Positions 36,283-45,527 of a stretch of 64,000 nucleotides of DNA are shown here, piece after piece (the first letter of the stretch is position 1; every line of letters begins with the position of its first letter). Both the position numbers and the translations under genes were made by a program. The notes under the pieces are model-generated. The model was not told the origin of the DNA, searched no databases, and worked only from the letters and a program-made list of their open reading frames with translations. Source of the DNA: JAFGDI01 sp963662515 (GTDB lineage Bacteria; Planctomycetota; Phycisphaerae; Sedimentisphaerales; SM23-30); contig OY759675.1 in assembly GCA_963662515.1 (NCBI GenBank), positions 1,798,001 to 1,862,000 of the forward strand, given 5' to 3'.

Positions 36283-37091
36283 TGGTTATGATTGATAGCC
36301 AGGAGCAATATTATATTTCTCCGTCAAATAGTATTCGGATTGAAACCTTGACGATAGAGCCTGGAGTTGACAAGTCTGGTCAGCCAGAGAATTGCGGCAA
36401 GATCGAGATAAGTTGTGGTCAACTTGTGGGTATAACCGGTCCAACAGGTTCGGGTAAAAGTCGCCTGCTTGCTGATATAGAATACCTGGCCCAGGGAGAT
36501 ACGCCCACCCAACGGCGAATCCGGCTTGATGGTGCTGCTCCAGCAGGTCGAGAACGATTTTCTCCAGTAGCTCGTATGGTAGCTCAGGTCTCCCAGAATA
36601 TGAATTTCGTTCTGGACCTGCGTGTTGGCGAATTTCTGGCCCTCCATGCCGGTTGTCGTTGTCGGGATAATGTCAGTGAGATCATTGCTCAGGTTTTTGT
36701 TGCTGCAAATTCGTTGGCGGGCGAACCATTTACCGAAAATACGCCACTTTCTGCCTTGAGTGGTGGGCAGAGCAGGGCACTGATGATCGCAGATGTTGCC
36801 TGGCTATCAGACAGCCCGATTGTCGTGATAGATGAGATCGAGAATGCCGGTATTGATCGCCGCCAGGCACTAGAGCTACTGGTTGGTCGTCGCAAAATAG
36901 TCCTGATAGCGACCCATGATCCTATATTAGCCCTGATGACCGATTTTCGCCTGGTATTTCGGCACGGAGCCATTGATAAGGTGGTTTATACTTCCAATCA
37001 GGAAAAAGAACTTCTGACAGAACTGTATTCCTACGATCATCGTTTGGCAGTGTTAAGAGAGAATCTCAGACATGGCAGACCTTTATTGTGA
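36282..37091 (+). CDS. ABC-type ATPase without a permease
   Basis: A 269-residue ATP-binding cassette: Walker A GPTGSGKS near residue 52, Q-loop VAQVSQNMNF, signature LSGGQSRAL, Walker B VVIDEIENAGI with the catalytic Glu, and switch His in IATHDP. The D-loop is unusual (ENAGIDRRQ). Its ATG overlaps the GTPase stop (TAATG). No membrane-spanning subunit is encoded nearby, and it is not a two-domain translational ABCF protein. The cluster is therefore not a normal importer. It ends the plus-strand run, facing modC. Confidence 0.85.
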   Translation: MVMIDSQEQYYISPSNSIRIETLTIEPGVDKSGQPENCGKIEISCGQLVGITGPTGSGKSRLLADIEYLAQGDTPTQRRIRLDGAAPAGRERFSPVARMVAQVSQNMNFVLDLRVGEFLALHAGCRCRDNVSEIIAQVFVAANSLAGEPFTENTPLSALSGGQSRALMIADVAWLSDSPIVVIDEIENAGIDRRQALELLVGRRKIVLIATHDPILALMTDFRLVFRHGAIDKVVYTSNQEKELLTELYSYDHRLAVLRENLRHGRPLL

Positions 37092-37337
37092 TTCTCTTTG
37101 TTTCTGGTGCGGGTTGAGTGTTTGTGTCGCTGGTTGGTTTGTGTTTGTGGGGGTGAGGCAGGGATGTAGGGTTGGTTTTCTGGCTGGAGAAGTATATGCC
37201 GGGGGGGGGCTGGTCTGGCCGTGGCGACTGTTGAGATTATTCTTTTAGTGTCTTTCGCCTGCCCTGAGCTTGTTGAAGGGTGTGATTAGTGGTTAAGTGG
37301 ATCGATAATTGACATGATACTTGATACTTTTTATAGT

Positions 37338-38114
37338 TCAGATGGAATGTCTATAATTATCAAGTTGCAGAGAATGATTTTTAATTAACCAGTTTTTAAC
37401 TTTGTGCATATTGGGTTGATTATGGTGTTGGCAAAGACAGCCTGATTTGCTGTTTTTGCCGGAACCAAGTCTGCCTTGAGCCAAAAGGCAGCCATTTTCC
37501 ATGAAAATAACTTCCTGGGCTAATTCTGCTATTTCATCGGTGCAGTGACTTATGAGTACAAGAGGTATGTCCAGTGCCTTGTGCAGTCGATGGAGGTACA
37601 TCATAATTTGGTCTTTTAGCCCCTGATCCAATCCGCTGAAAGGTTCATCCAATAGAAGCAGGCTGGGTTGGGCCAGTATGGCTCTGGCAAGAGCAACACG
37701 CTTTTTTTCACCGCCGGACAGGTTTGTAACACGGCGGTTAAGCAGAGGGGCTATTTCGAGAATAGAAGCTACTTTCTCGAAATGATATTTCCGGTCTGAA
37801 CAGCAGCCTTTTTGGCCGTATTGCAGGTTTTTGCCAACAGACAGATGGGGGAAAAGCAGGCTGTCCTGAAATACTACACCGATATTTCTTTTATGTGTCG
37901 GTATGTTTATCTTGTTTGTTGAGCAAAAAAGGGTTTTTCCATCTATGCTGATATATCCTCTGTCAGGTTGTACCAAGCCAGCCAGACAGTGTAACAGAGA
38001 AGATTTACCAGCGCCAGAATGGCCAAATACAGCGGTTATCCCGGCCGAAAATTCCAGCTTGACATTTAGTAAGAAGCTGCCGCGGTTAAGTGTAATGTCA
38101 GCGCAAAGATTCAT
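37338..38114 (-). CDS. modC: Molybdate ABC transporter ATP-binding protein
   Basis: A 258-residue ATPase: Walker A FGHSGAGKSSLL, Q-loop VVFQDSLLFPHLS, signature NLSGGEKKRVALARA, Walker B LLLLDEPFSGLD, and switch His in LISHCTDE. The spacing and the RNIGVVFQDSLLFPHLSV segment are those of ModC. The C-terminal MOP/TOBE regulatory domain of E. coli ModC is absent; the tail is short and Cys/His-rich (SGCLCQHHNQ). The start overlaps modB by 4 bases. It feeds molybdenum to the nitrogenase cofactor made by the upstream genes. Confidence 0.93.
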   Translation of the reverse strand: MNLCADITLNRGSFLLNVKLEFSAGITAVFGHSGAGKSSLLHCLAGLVQPDRGYISIDGKTLFCSTNKINIPTHKRNIGVVFQDSLLFPHLSVGKNLQYGQKGCCSDRKYHFEKVASILEIAPLLNRRVTNLSGGEKKRVALARAILAQPSLLLLDEPFSGLDQGLKDQIMMYLHRLHKALDIPLVLISHCTDEIAELAQEVIFMENGCLLAQGRLGSGKNSKSGCLCQHHNQPNMHKVKNWLIKNHSLQLDNYRHSI

Positions 38115-38785
38115 CTGGCAATCTCCTTTGTCTGCATTTTTCTGCTCAGATAGTCAGAGCTTACAACGGCCATAACGGCAATCAGTACAGATATGGCAGC
38201 CAGATGTAATGCCTGAGAGTCATTTCCGGGGGTCTGGATAAGGCTATATACAGCCAGAGAAACAGTTTGGGTCTTACCTGGTATGTTTCCGGCGAAGATA
38301 ACTGTAGCGCCAAATTCACCTAAGCTGCGGGCAAATGCCAATATCATGCCGGCCAATATGCCTGGTCCGGCTAATGGCAAAGAGATAGTGCAGAATCTGC
38401 GTAGTGGGCCTGCGCCCAGAACAGCAGCGGCATTATCCAGGTTTTTATCAACCATTTCGATGGCAAGTTTCACTGAGCGTACCAGTAGAGGCAACCCTAC
38501 AATAGCAGAGATAAGAACGGCTCCGGTCCAGTTAAAAGCCAGAGAAATCCCGAGATATCTATCGAGCCATTTACCTATAATACCATTAGTGCCGAAGATG
38601 AGTAGAGCCAGATACCCGGTTACCACAGGAGGTATTACCATAGGCAAGTATAGCAGCGAATGGACCAATGAACAGCCAATGAAGTTATGGCGAGCCAAAG
38701 CCCAGCCAAGTATCACTCCGGGGAGTAATATGACCAGAGAAGAAACCGAAGCAACCTTTAATGATATTATCAGAGCGTCAAGCAT
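38111..38785 (-). CDS. modB: Molybdate ABC transporter permease
   Basis: A 224-residue inner-membrane protein with five to six hydrophobic segments. The ABC-permease EAA loop is seen in NAAAVLGAGPLRRFCTISLPLAGPGILAG, and ARSLGEFGATVIFAGNIPGKTQT is the classic ModB signature (landmark only). It forms the membrane channel with ModC and receives molybdate from ModA. It overlaps modC by 4 bases and follows modA by 37. Confidence 0.95.
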   Translation of the reverse strand: MLDALIISLKVASVSSLVILLPGVILGWALARHNFIGCSLVHSLLYLPMVIPPVVTGYLALLIFGTNGIIGKWLDRYLGISLAFNWTGAVLISAIVGLPLLVRSVKLAIEMVDKNLDNAAAVLGAGPLRRFCTISLPLAGPGILAGMILAFARSLGEFGATVIFAGNIPGKTQTVSLAVYSLIQTPGNDSQALHLAAISVLIAVMAVVSSDYLSRKMQTKEIAR

Positions 38786-38822
38786 GATCTGTGCTTTCTA
38801 TTGGTTTGGCAGGCAGATAGCG

Positions 38823-39635
38823 TTATAATCTGTGAGCTGAACCTGGTGTTTGAAATCCAAAATTTCTAAATATCTCTCGATTAGATCCCTTTTGTATGTA
38901 ATTGAGAAAATCAATAGCATCCTGATTATCTGGTTTGGCAATAGCCATAAATTCGATCGGCTTGTGTAAATTTTCTGAGAATTTATGAATAATTTTTACC
39001 TTTTGTGAATTATGTACAACAGAATTATATACAATACCTGCCTGGCACTGATTGGTTTCTATATACCTGGCAGCAGCGGCAACATCAATAGCTGGTACAA
39101 CATTGTCATTTAGATATTGCCACCATTGCATCGATTCAAGAGCTTGTTTTGCATATATGCCAGCAGGTACACTGGCAGGATCACCCAGGGCAAGATAGCC
39201 GTTAAAATTAATGGCAAAATCAGTATTGTTTATATCATCACTTGTTAACGGGCTGTCTGCCGGTACTGCCAGAACCAGAGAGTCTTTAAGCAGGCAGACT
39301 TGAGAATCAGGTTTGAGTGATAATTTATTTATTACTTCATTCATCCACAGACGATTAGCAGAGATATACACAGCCCAATCAGCCCCTGCGGTGATTTGTC
39401 GGGCCAGGGTGGCGGAAGAACCGGCATTTAATACAACCTCTATCTGTGTTATGGCTTTATAGTTATCTGCTATTTTCTGCATAGCCGGATAGGTAGCTGC
39501 AGCAACAAAAACGGTTAACGGTGCCTTTGGTGCAGATATCTGGGTATTATTGTGATCATTACCTGTAGATATATAAGTAATTGTATAGATAGCTATGATA
39601 AAAAAGATACTAATTGTTATAATCTTAATTTTCAT
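38823..39635 (-). CDS. modA: Molybdate-binding periplasmic protein
   Basis: About 270 residues from the ATG at 39635, which overlaps the nifV stop (ATGA); six residues upstream lie inside nifV. The N-terminal IKIITISIFFIIAIYTITYIS is a signal or anchor helix. The mature part begins PLTVFVAAATYPAMQKIADNY, followed by LNAGSSATLARQITAGADWAVYISA, the ModA oxyanion-binding pattern with Ser and Ala contacts. It captures molybdate or tungstate outside the membrane. Operon position after nifV ties it to nitrogenase. Confidence 0.93.
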   Translation of the reverse strand: MKIKIITISIFFIIAIYTITYISTGNDHNNTQISAPKAPLTVFVAAATYPAMQKIADNYKAITQIEVVLNAGSSATLARQITAGADWAVYISANRLWMNEVINKLSLKPDSQVCLLKDSLVLAVPADSPLTSDDINNTDFAINFNGYLALGDPASVPAGIYAKQALESMQWWQYLNDNVVPAIDVAAAARYIETNQCQAGIVYNSVVHNSQKVKIIHKFSENLHKPIEFMAIAKPDNQDAIDFLNYIQKGSNREIFRNFGFQTPGSAHRL

Positions 39636-40762
39636 GATTCTAATTGTCCACACAAAATGGTTATTTCGTCTCTGGTTAAGGCCCGTCTCTGGGTTGCGGC
39701 TGTGAGCTTAATCATGGCCATTAGTTGATTTTGTGAATCTGAGGGTAATGGTAATCCCCATCGGTCAAGCATTATCTGGAGTGCAGCCCTTCCAGAATGC
39801 TTACCGATTATAAAATCATCTCGCTGGCGGCCAACTGTTTCTGGAGGAAAGGGCTCATAGCTCTGTTCATTGCGAATCATAGCATGTACATGGATGCCGG
39901 ATTCATGCAGGAAGGCACAATTACCGATAATCGGTTTCTGTAAGGGGATAGGTCGCCCAGAAAGTCTGGCTACCAGTTGTGAGATATCATACAATTTTGC
40001 AGTATCTATCCCAAGATCTAATTTAAGTGATATCAGGGCAGCCATAACAACCTCTTCAAGAGGGGCATTGCCAGTTCTTTCGCCAAGGCCATTGACTGTT
40101 ACATCAATAAATTTGCATCCACCCTTGATAGCTGCAATAGAATTTGCAACGGCCATTCCCAGGTCATTATGGGCGTGAAACCCCAAAGGCAGTTCTGGGA
40201 ACCTATTTTTAAGCTGATTTATTGTCTCACAGGCAAGAAAAGGATCCCATATACCAACTGTGTCGGCAATTCTGACGCGATTAACGCCCGTTTGGCGGAG
40301 TTTTTCGCAAACATTGCCTATTGATGTCTGACTTGTCCGGGAGGCGTCCTGGAGTCCTATGGAGACGAATTTGAAGTTGTCACAGGCAACAGGTAAAAGC
40401 AGGTCAATTTGTTCCATGAGCCATTGAGTATTTTTGTTAAGGGCTGACAGTAGAATGTCAGACACAGGCAGGGAAATATGTATAGCCTCGCATTTAAGAG
40501 ATATGGCCTTCCTTAAGTCGTTCATATTGGCTCTGGCCCAAAGTGTTAATCTGTTTGGCAGGCCCATGGTGAGTATGGCACGCATAGCATTCAGTTCAGG
40601 TCCATCACAAGCGGCAGTACCGATCTCAAGTTCACTTATGCCCAGATCGGTGAGTTTGCCGGCAAGTTCGACTTTGTCATCAATGCCAAAGGCAACACCT
40701 GCGGCTTGCTCACCGTCCCGGAGTGTAGTGTCCACAATCTCTATTTTGTCATTTATTACCAT
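39632..40762 (-). CDS. nifV: Homocitrate synthase
   Basis: About 376 residues. Acetyl-CoA and 2-oxoglutarate are joined to make homocitrate, the organic ligand of FeMo-co. Motifs are VDTTLRDGEQAAGVAF (metal and substrate binding), GFHAHNDLGMAVANS with the metal His pair, and NGLGERTGNAPLEEV. It lacks the C-terminal LeuA regulatory domain, as expected for NifV. The ATG at 40762 is preferred over a start 11 codons earlier that would overlap the ferredoxin gene. It lies between the ferredoxin gene and modA. Confidence 0.94.
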   Translation of the reverse strand: MVINDKIEIVDTTLRDGEQAAGVAFGIDDKVELAGKLTDLGISELEIGTAACDGPELNAMRAILTMGLPNRLTLWARANMNDLRKAISLKCEAIHISLPVSDILLSALNKNTQWLMEQIDLLLPVACDNFKFVSIGLQDASRTSQTSIGNVCEKLRQTGVNRVRIADTVGIWDPFLACETINQLKNRFPELPLGFHAHNDLGMAVANSIAAIKGGCKFIDVTVNGLGERTGNAPLEEVVMAALISLKLDLGIDTAKLYDISQLVARLSGRPIPLQKPIIGNCAFLHESGIHVHAMIRNEQSYEPFPPETVGRQRDDFIIGKHSGRAALQIMLDRWGLPLPSDSQNQLMAMIKLTAATQRRALTRDEITILCGQLES

Positions 40763-40775
40763 AATTAACCTGAAA

Positions 40776-41078
40776 TCAGCATAGTAGATATTCATCTACA
40801 GGTTCATCGTTTTCCAAAGCATCAAGTATTTCGTCGATCTTCTCTTCGGTTAACTGGCCATACCACCAGCCCTGAGGGTAAATAACCATTGCAGGTCCCC
40901 GGTCACAGATTTTCAGGCAGCCGGTAGCGGAAACCATGGCATCCAGACCGCGATCAAGAATACCTTCTTCAACATACTGCATGAATCCTGGAGCACCTTT
41001 TTTATTACATACTCCCTGTGGTTCGCCGCTGATCCTGAAACTGTTACAAATAAATACATGATGTTTTGGTTTTTTCAT
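40776..41078 (-). CDS. Thioredoxin-like [2Fe-2S] ferredoxin
   Basis: A 100-residue protein with the four-Cys pattern of thioredoxin-like 2Fe-2S ferredoxins: C-x12-C (CNSFRISGEPQGVC) and C-x3-C (CLKIC) 30-odd residues later. AGGAG lies 5 bases before the ATG at 41078. Homologues are common in nif clusters (for example FdI of Azotobacter and FdxD-like proteins), where they may protect or reduce nitrogenase. The electron partner is not known here. It lies between nifB and nifV and is likely co-expressed. Confidence 0.92.
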   Translation of the reverse strand: MKKPKHHVFICNSFRISGEPQGVCNKKGAPGFMQYVEEGILDRGLDAMVSATGCLKICDRGPAMVIYPQGWWYGQLTEEKIDEILDALENDEPVDEYLLC

Positions 41079-41167
41079 TTTATTCTCCTGTTTATAGTTA
41101 ATAATAATTGTGTAAGTGTTCACAGTGCTTACATTGATTGCAGAGTTAACTGTGAACTTAATTGTTT

Positions 41168-41344
41168 AGTAATAAGATATAAGTAATAAGAAATAAGCTC
41201 ATAATTCTCGCTCCGCTCGAAGCTGTCTGATTTTTATTGCAGGCAAATCCTGCTTAAATAAGCCTCGCCGAAGGCGAAACCTGAGCCCCGAAGCGAGTTC
41301 AGGATTTCAGATTACCTCAACTTATCAACTTATATCTTATTACT
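41168..41344. repeat. 177-bp palindromic-ended intergenic element inside the nif operon
   Basis: The ends are a perfect 17-bp inverted repeat (AGTAATAAGATATAAGT at 41168-41184, its complement at 41328-41344). Inside lies a CCCGAAGCGAGTTCAGG palindrome (41286) and a GCCTTCGGCG-type hairpin. The same end motif occurs in the 200-bp repeats at 4151 and 27157. It separates nifB from the ferredoxin gene. Confidence 0.8.
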
Positions 41345-41359
41345 TCTTGTATCCGTGTG

Positions 41360-41401
41360 AACGGTCACATAATTGTTAATCTTAGTAACTGTGTGACCGT
41401 T
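41360..41401 (-). terminator. Inverted repeat downstream of nifB, terminator-like
   Basis: A perfect 10-bp stem (AACGGTCACA at 41360-41369, TGTGACCGTT at 41392-41401) with a 22-base loop lies 20 bases after the nifB stop. No T-run follows. It may slow transcription between nifB and the ferredoxin-nifV-mod genes, or bind a regulator. Confidence 0.45.
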
Positions 41402-41420
41402 TACTGATATAAATATTATA

Positions 41421-42701
41421 TCAGCCACAACCACAACCTGCTCTGGAACCGGCTTTAGCGCAAGAGCTTTGGCAGGCGGTTGGTTTATGTGACTCAATAA
41501 TAGGTTTACCGGCAAAGAAGTCAGTAAGAACAAGTTCTATGAGACCCTCAGTTTGTATTACTTTTATGCCATTACTTTCAAGGGTTTTAACCGGAGCACC
41601 GCCAGCCTGGCTTACAAAGAAGGCCTGGCAATCACTTATTTTGTTGGCAAGCATCTGCCAGCGTTCTTCTCCTTCTCCGGTAGGAGGGGTACTACGGGTT
41701 TCCAGCAAAACTGGCTTATTATCTTTGACTGAGTAAATGAATAATTCATTTGCCCGGCCCAGATGCTGGTTAATAAGAACTCCCTCAAGGGAAGCAACAG
41801 CGACATAGGGTCGATCAGGGTTATTTTCTTTACCTCTGGCTATTTGCCGCATTAATTCAACTGCCTGTATAGAAGTGCCCTGACCCAGACAGCCAACCGC
41901 ATCGGCCCGGCATCTTGTACAGTGCCTCATTTGCGGCAGATATTTTTCTGCCATTTTGCGTACCGCTTCAATTTGTTCCTTTTCTGGCGGAACAATGCTT
42001 TCAAAAGGAGTATCAGGGACATGGCACATACCTATGCTATTAAAGAGATTTGCACCTTTTTCAGCGACAAAACGAGCTACTTCAGCGATATGGTGATCAT
42101 TTATGCCTGGAATATGAATACAATTAACCTTGGTGGTCAGTCCATTTTGTCGGCATAAAGACAGGGCTTCCATCTGTCTGGAGAGCAGAACTTCGGCGGC
42201 ATATCGTCCGCGATATATTTTTTTACCAGATCTAACCCATGCATAAATATGCTGGCTGATCTCGGGATCGACAGCATTTATGGTCATAGTGAGATGGGTA
42301 ACATTCAGTTTTACCATTTCTTCTACATAAGGGCTGACATTAAGGCCATTTGACGCAACACAGAGTAATTTGTCGGGGAAATCCTTATGAATTAGTCTTA
42401 GCGTTTCCATTGTTTCATCTGGGTTGGCAAAAGGATCTCCAGGGCCGGCAATCCCTACGACAGAGAGATTTGGTACTAATTCAACCATTTTATGTAGATA
42501 TTCGAGAGCCTGGTGTGGGGTAAGCACTGTACTGGTAACGCCGGGTCTGTTTTCATTTACACAATCAAATTTCCGATCGCAGAAATTGCACTGTATATTG
42601 CACTTTGGAGCAACAGGAAGATGAATTCGACCAAAGTTATGTCTGGCATTTTCGTTAAAACACGGGTGGTGGTTTCTATCTGGTATCATTTCATGTCTCA
42701 T
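41421..42701 (-). CDS. nifB: FeMo-cofactor biosynthesis radical SAM protein NifB
   Basis: A 426-residue protein. The radical SAM cluster motif is C-x3-C-x2-C in APKCNIQCNFCDRKFDC. GIAGPGDPFANPDE and NSIGMCHVPDTPF are NifB features. A C-terminal NifX/NafY-like domain starts near residue 300 (YVAVASLEGVLINQHLGRA). The extreme C-terminus is Cys-rich (ACQSSCAK, AGCGCG). NifB fuses two 4Fe-4S clusters with a carbide carbon to make NifB-co, the FeMo-co core passed to NifEN. It follows nifN by 42 bases in the operon. Confidence 0.98.
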   Translation of the reverse strand: MRHEMIPDRNHHPCFNENARHNFGRIHLPVAPKCNIQCNFCDRKFDCVNENRPGVTSTVLTPHQALEYLHKMVELVPNLSVVGIAGPGDPFANPDETMETLRLIHKDFPDKLLCVASNGLNVSPYVEEMVKLNVTHLTMTINAVDPEISQHIYAWVRSGKKIYRGRYAAEVLLSRQMEALSLCRQNGLTTKVNCIHIPGINDHHIAEVARFVAEKGANLFNSIGMCHVPDTPFESIVPPEKEQIEAVRKMAEKYLPQMRHCTRCRADAVGCLGQGTSIQAVELMRQIARGKENNPDRPYVAVASLEGVLINQHLGRANELFIYSVKDNKPVLLETRSTPPTGEGEERWQMLANKISDCQAFFVSQAGGAPVKTLESNGIKVIQTEGLIELVLTDFFAGKPIIESHKPTACQSSCAKAGSRAGCGCG

Positions 42702-42743
42702 TTATATATTTATATTATTTTTATATTTAGCCTGGTAATTTAA

Positions 42744-44117
42744 CTAAAGGTGGGTATATCCTACAGGGGAATCATGTTGTTGTTTTTCTAATATGGCATT
42801 AACTATGCGGTCAAATAGCTGTTGGGTACCCTGATAGCCCAATGTTTCGATACGGGCTGCTCCTATACGGTCATGTACAGGTAAGCCCACACGGATAAGC
42901 GGCAGTCCCATACTGCGAGCCATTTTATAACCATTGCTGTCACCGATAATAATGTCAGGGTCCAGGCTGGCAGCATATTGCTGAATAGTAGCAAAGTCGG
43001 TATCTTCGATTATGGTGATCTTTTCTTCAGAGTGTGGTAATTTAATATTTAAGTAATCTTCTAGGCGTCCGCGATTATCGCCAGCAGCGCATAATACCGG
43101 CAAGACACCGATCTCGGAGAGAAAAACAGCAAGTGATGCAACCATATCAGAAGGACCGTACAAGATGGCCTTTTTACCAAAAAGATATTTATGGCCATCA
43201 ATATACGAGTCTATAAGCCGACTGCGTTGGCCAGCATATGGTTCTGGTGTGGTTAAGCCGGTTAACTCATTAATTATGGCAAAGAATTCATCGCTGAGTT
43301 CAATTCCTATTGGTGCTGGCATAGTATAGAGAGGGACATTGTAATCATTGAGAAGCAGTTCTCCGGCAGAATCAGAAGATATGCCAGGGATTCTGAATTC
43401 TATTGTAGCCTTCGCCTGAGCACACTGCCGTATTGAATCAATGCTAGTTCCTGATTCAATATTCTTTTCATAATTATTCCAGATGCCATTATCAAGCGCA
43501 TCGCTGTAATCAGGTAGTAAAGTTGTCTGGAGATTATAGTTATCAACAATGTTTTTAAGATGGCGTATCTCTGCCGGGGAGATCATTCCGCTAAAGAGAT
43601 TGATATGCGAGCCAGTTGGTCCGCTTTGTGCCAGTTTTTGTACGACAGCTCTGACAGTTCGGTGGAAACCATCAGTATGACTGCCCTGATAACTTGGGGT
43701 TGAGACAGATACTAAAACAGGATTATCAGTCGGTAGTAATTTTTCCATACGATGGATCATCTGTGGGAGATCTTCTCCAATAGTTTCAGCCAGACAGGTA
43801 GTGCCAATTCCGATAAGAGCGGGGTTGTATTGCTCAATAACAGAGTTTATGCCGGTGTGCAAGTTATTCCATCCGCCAAATATAACAGATGCCTCGCCGA
43901 AATTTGAGCAGGCAATATCAACCGGTTCGCGAAAATGGCTGATAAGGTATCTGCGTATATAAGTACTGCATCCCTGAGAGCCATGGAGGAATGGTACAGC
44001 ATTAGCGATACCGGCAAAAACCATAGTTGCCCCCAGTGGGGTACACATCCGGCATGGATTTCGTGTTGCGGTAGTTATATCTTCATTAGCAGAATTTGAA
44101 TTTACAGTACTAATCAC
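42744..44117 (-). CDS. nifN: Nitrogenase cofactor scaffold NifN
   Basis: A 457-residue NifK-like protein: N-terminal RNPCRMCTPLGATMVFAGI, PFLHGSQGCSTYIRRYL, and TTCLAETIGEDLPQM. With NifE it forms the scaffold on which NifB-co matures into FeMo-co. The conserved Cys of the NifK type are present in the first two motifs. The start overlaps nifE by 4 bases. It differs from NifK in lacking SHYKEP-type P-cluster surroundings. Confidence 0.96.
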   Translation of the reverse strand: MISTVNSNSANEDITTATRNPCRMCTPLGATMVFAGIANAVPFLHGSQGCSTYIRRYLISHFREPVDIACSNFGEASVIFGGWNNLHTGINSVIEQYNPALIGIGTTCLAETIGEDLPQMIHRMEKLLPTDNPVLVSVSTPSYQGSHTDGFHRTVRAVVQKLAQSGPTGSHINLFSGMISPAEIRHLKNIVDNYNLQTTLLPDYSDALDNGIWNNYEKNIESGTSIDSIRQCAQAKATIEFRIPGISSDSAGELLLNDYNVPLYTMPAPIGIELSDEFFAIINELTGLTTPEPYAGQRSRLIDSYIDGHKYLFGKKAILYGPSDMVASLAVFLSEIGVLPVLCAAGDNRGRLEDYLNIKLPHSEEKITIIEDTDFATIQQYAASLDPDIIIGDSNGYKMARSMGLPLIRVGLPVHDRIGAARIETLGYQGTQQLFDRIVNAILEKQQHDSPVGYTHL

Positions 44118-45457
44118 TTTTTATTCCTCCTGTCGGTAAATTTCCATACAGGGCTCATTATTGAGCTGTTGACTTCACGGGCAAAATTTAACATTCCCTG
44201 ATAGCCAGAAAGAGATATTTTTCTTTCATGATTATGGTCGCAAAAAGCTATGCCTAATTTGTAAGCAACAGGTCTTTCTTTCACACCTCCGATAAGCAGG
44301 TCGATATCAGTTTCCTGGGCGAATTTGACCAATTCCATAACATTAGCATCATCGACAACGATCGTGCCATGATCACAGAATTCAGAGAGATTCTTATAAT
44401 CATCTTTACTGCCGGTTTGTGATCCGACAAAGGCAGTTTTTATACCCAGCAACCGCAGAGAATCTACCAATGAAAAGGCCTTAAAAGCACCTCCGGTATA
44501 AATGCCGGCTTTTTTCCCTTCAAGGTTATGGCGATATCTGATGATTTCTGGCATAATTTTCTGCACTTCATTAACCACAAGATCTTTGGCTTTTTGTGTA
44601 ACTATATCATCTTTGAAAAAATCGGCCACATCATATAAAGCCCGACTCATATCCTGAATGCCAAAATATGAGACATGTATATATGGTATGCCGTACTTTT
44701 CTTGCATATGTTTGGCCAGGTGTATCATAGATCCACTGCATTGCACTACATTAAGTCTGGCTCCGTGGGCCTTACGAATATCGTTCACCCGGCCATCACC
44801 AGTAATAGTGGCAACAACCTCTATACCTAATTTGTTATAGTAATCTTTAATAGTCCAGGTTTCTCCGGCAATATTGAAATCACCTAAAATATTAAGGCTA
44901 AGTGGTGATATGTTATCTGTCTGTCCAGTTCCGATGAGTTGGGCCAAAGCATGACAGGCAGCGCGATAGCCATCTTTTTTAGTACCTCGAAATCCTTCAG
45001 AAGCTACCGGAATTATGGTTAACCCAGTTTCGCGGGCGACTTTTTTACATACTGCTTCGACATCGTCACCGATAACGCCAACAATACAGGTGGAATACAC
45101 AAAAGCCGCCTGTGGTTTATACATAGCTATCAGTTCGGTAAGGCAGCGATATAGTTTATCTTCACCCCCATGAATTACATCCTTCTCTCTCAAGTCAGTG
45201 GTAAAACTCATTCGGTTAAGCTGAGATCCAGAGGAAAGAGCGCCGCGGATATCCCAGGTATAAGCAGCACAACCCACAGGCCCATGAATGAGATGGAGGG
45301 CATCAGCAACCGGGTAAAGAATTACCCGGCTGCCGCAGAATACACATGCCCTTTGACTGACAGATCCTGCCAGAGATTGCTTTTCACAGCTTATCTCAAA
45401 AGGGTTATCCCCTTTGCGATGGATCTGTTCTTTTCTCTTTTTCAGGATATGGTTCAT
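44114..45457 (-). CDS. nifE: Nitrogenase cofactor scaffold NifE
   Basis: About 447 residues from the ATG at 45457; an upstream TTG would add 12 residues and has no better site. Features are QRACVFCGSRVILYPVADALHLIHGPVGCAAYTWDIRGALSSG (landmark, cut by family into two blocks), YSTCIVGVIGDDVEAVC, and the C-terminal SGYQGMLNFARE. It is the NifD-like half of the NifEN scaffold. It follows nifK by 70 bases and overlaps nifN by 4. Confidence 0.97.
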   Translation of the reverse strand: MNHILKKRKEQIHRKGDNPFEISCEKQSLAGSVSQRACVFCGSRVILYPVADALHLIHGPVGCAAYTWDIRGALSSGSQLNRMSFTTDLREKDVIHGGEDKLYRCLTELIAMYKPQAAFVYSTCIVGVIGDDVEAVCKKVARETGLTIIPVASEGFRGTKKDGYRAACHALAQLIGTGQTDNISPLSLNILGDFNIAGETWTIKDYYNKLGIEVVATITGDGRVNDIRKAHGARLNVVQCSGSMIHLAKHMQEKYGIPYIHVSYFGIQDMSRALYDVADFFKDDIVTQKAKDLVVNEVQKIMPEIIRYRHNLEGKKAGIYTGGAFKAFSLVDSLRLLGIKTAFVGSQTGSKDDYKNLSEFCDHGTIVVDDANVMELVKFAQETDIDLLIGGVKERPVAYKLGIAFCDHNHERKISLSGYQGMLNFAREVNSSIMSPVWKFTDRRNKK

Positions 45458-45527
45458 GTTTATATACCTAAAGATAATTATGCTGACGGACAAAATAAGG
45501 AAAATAACAGGTTGAATATTCTCATTA

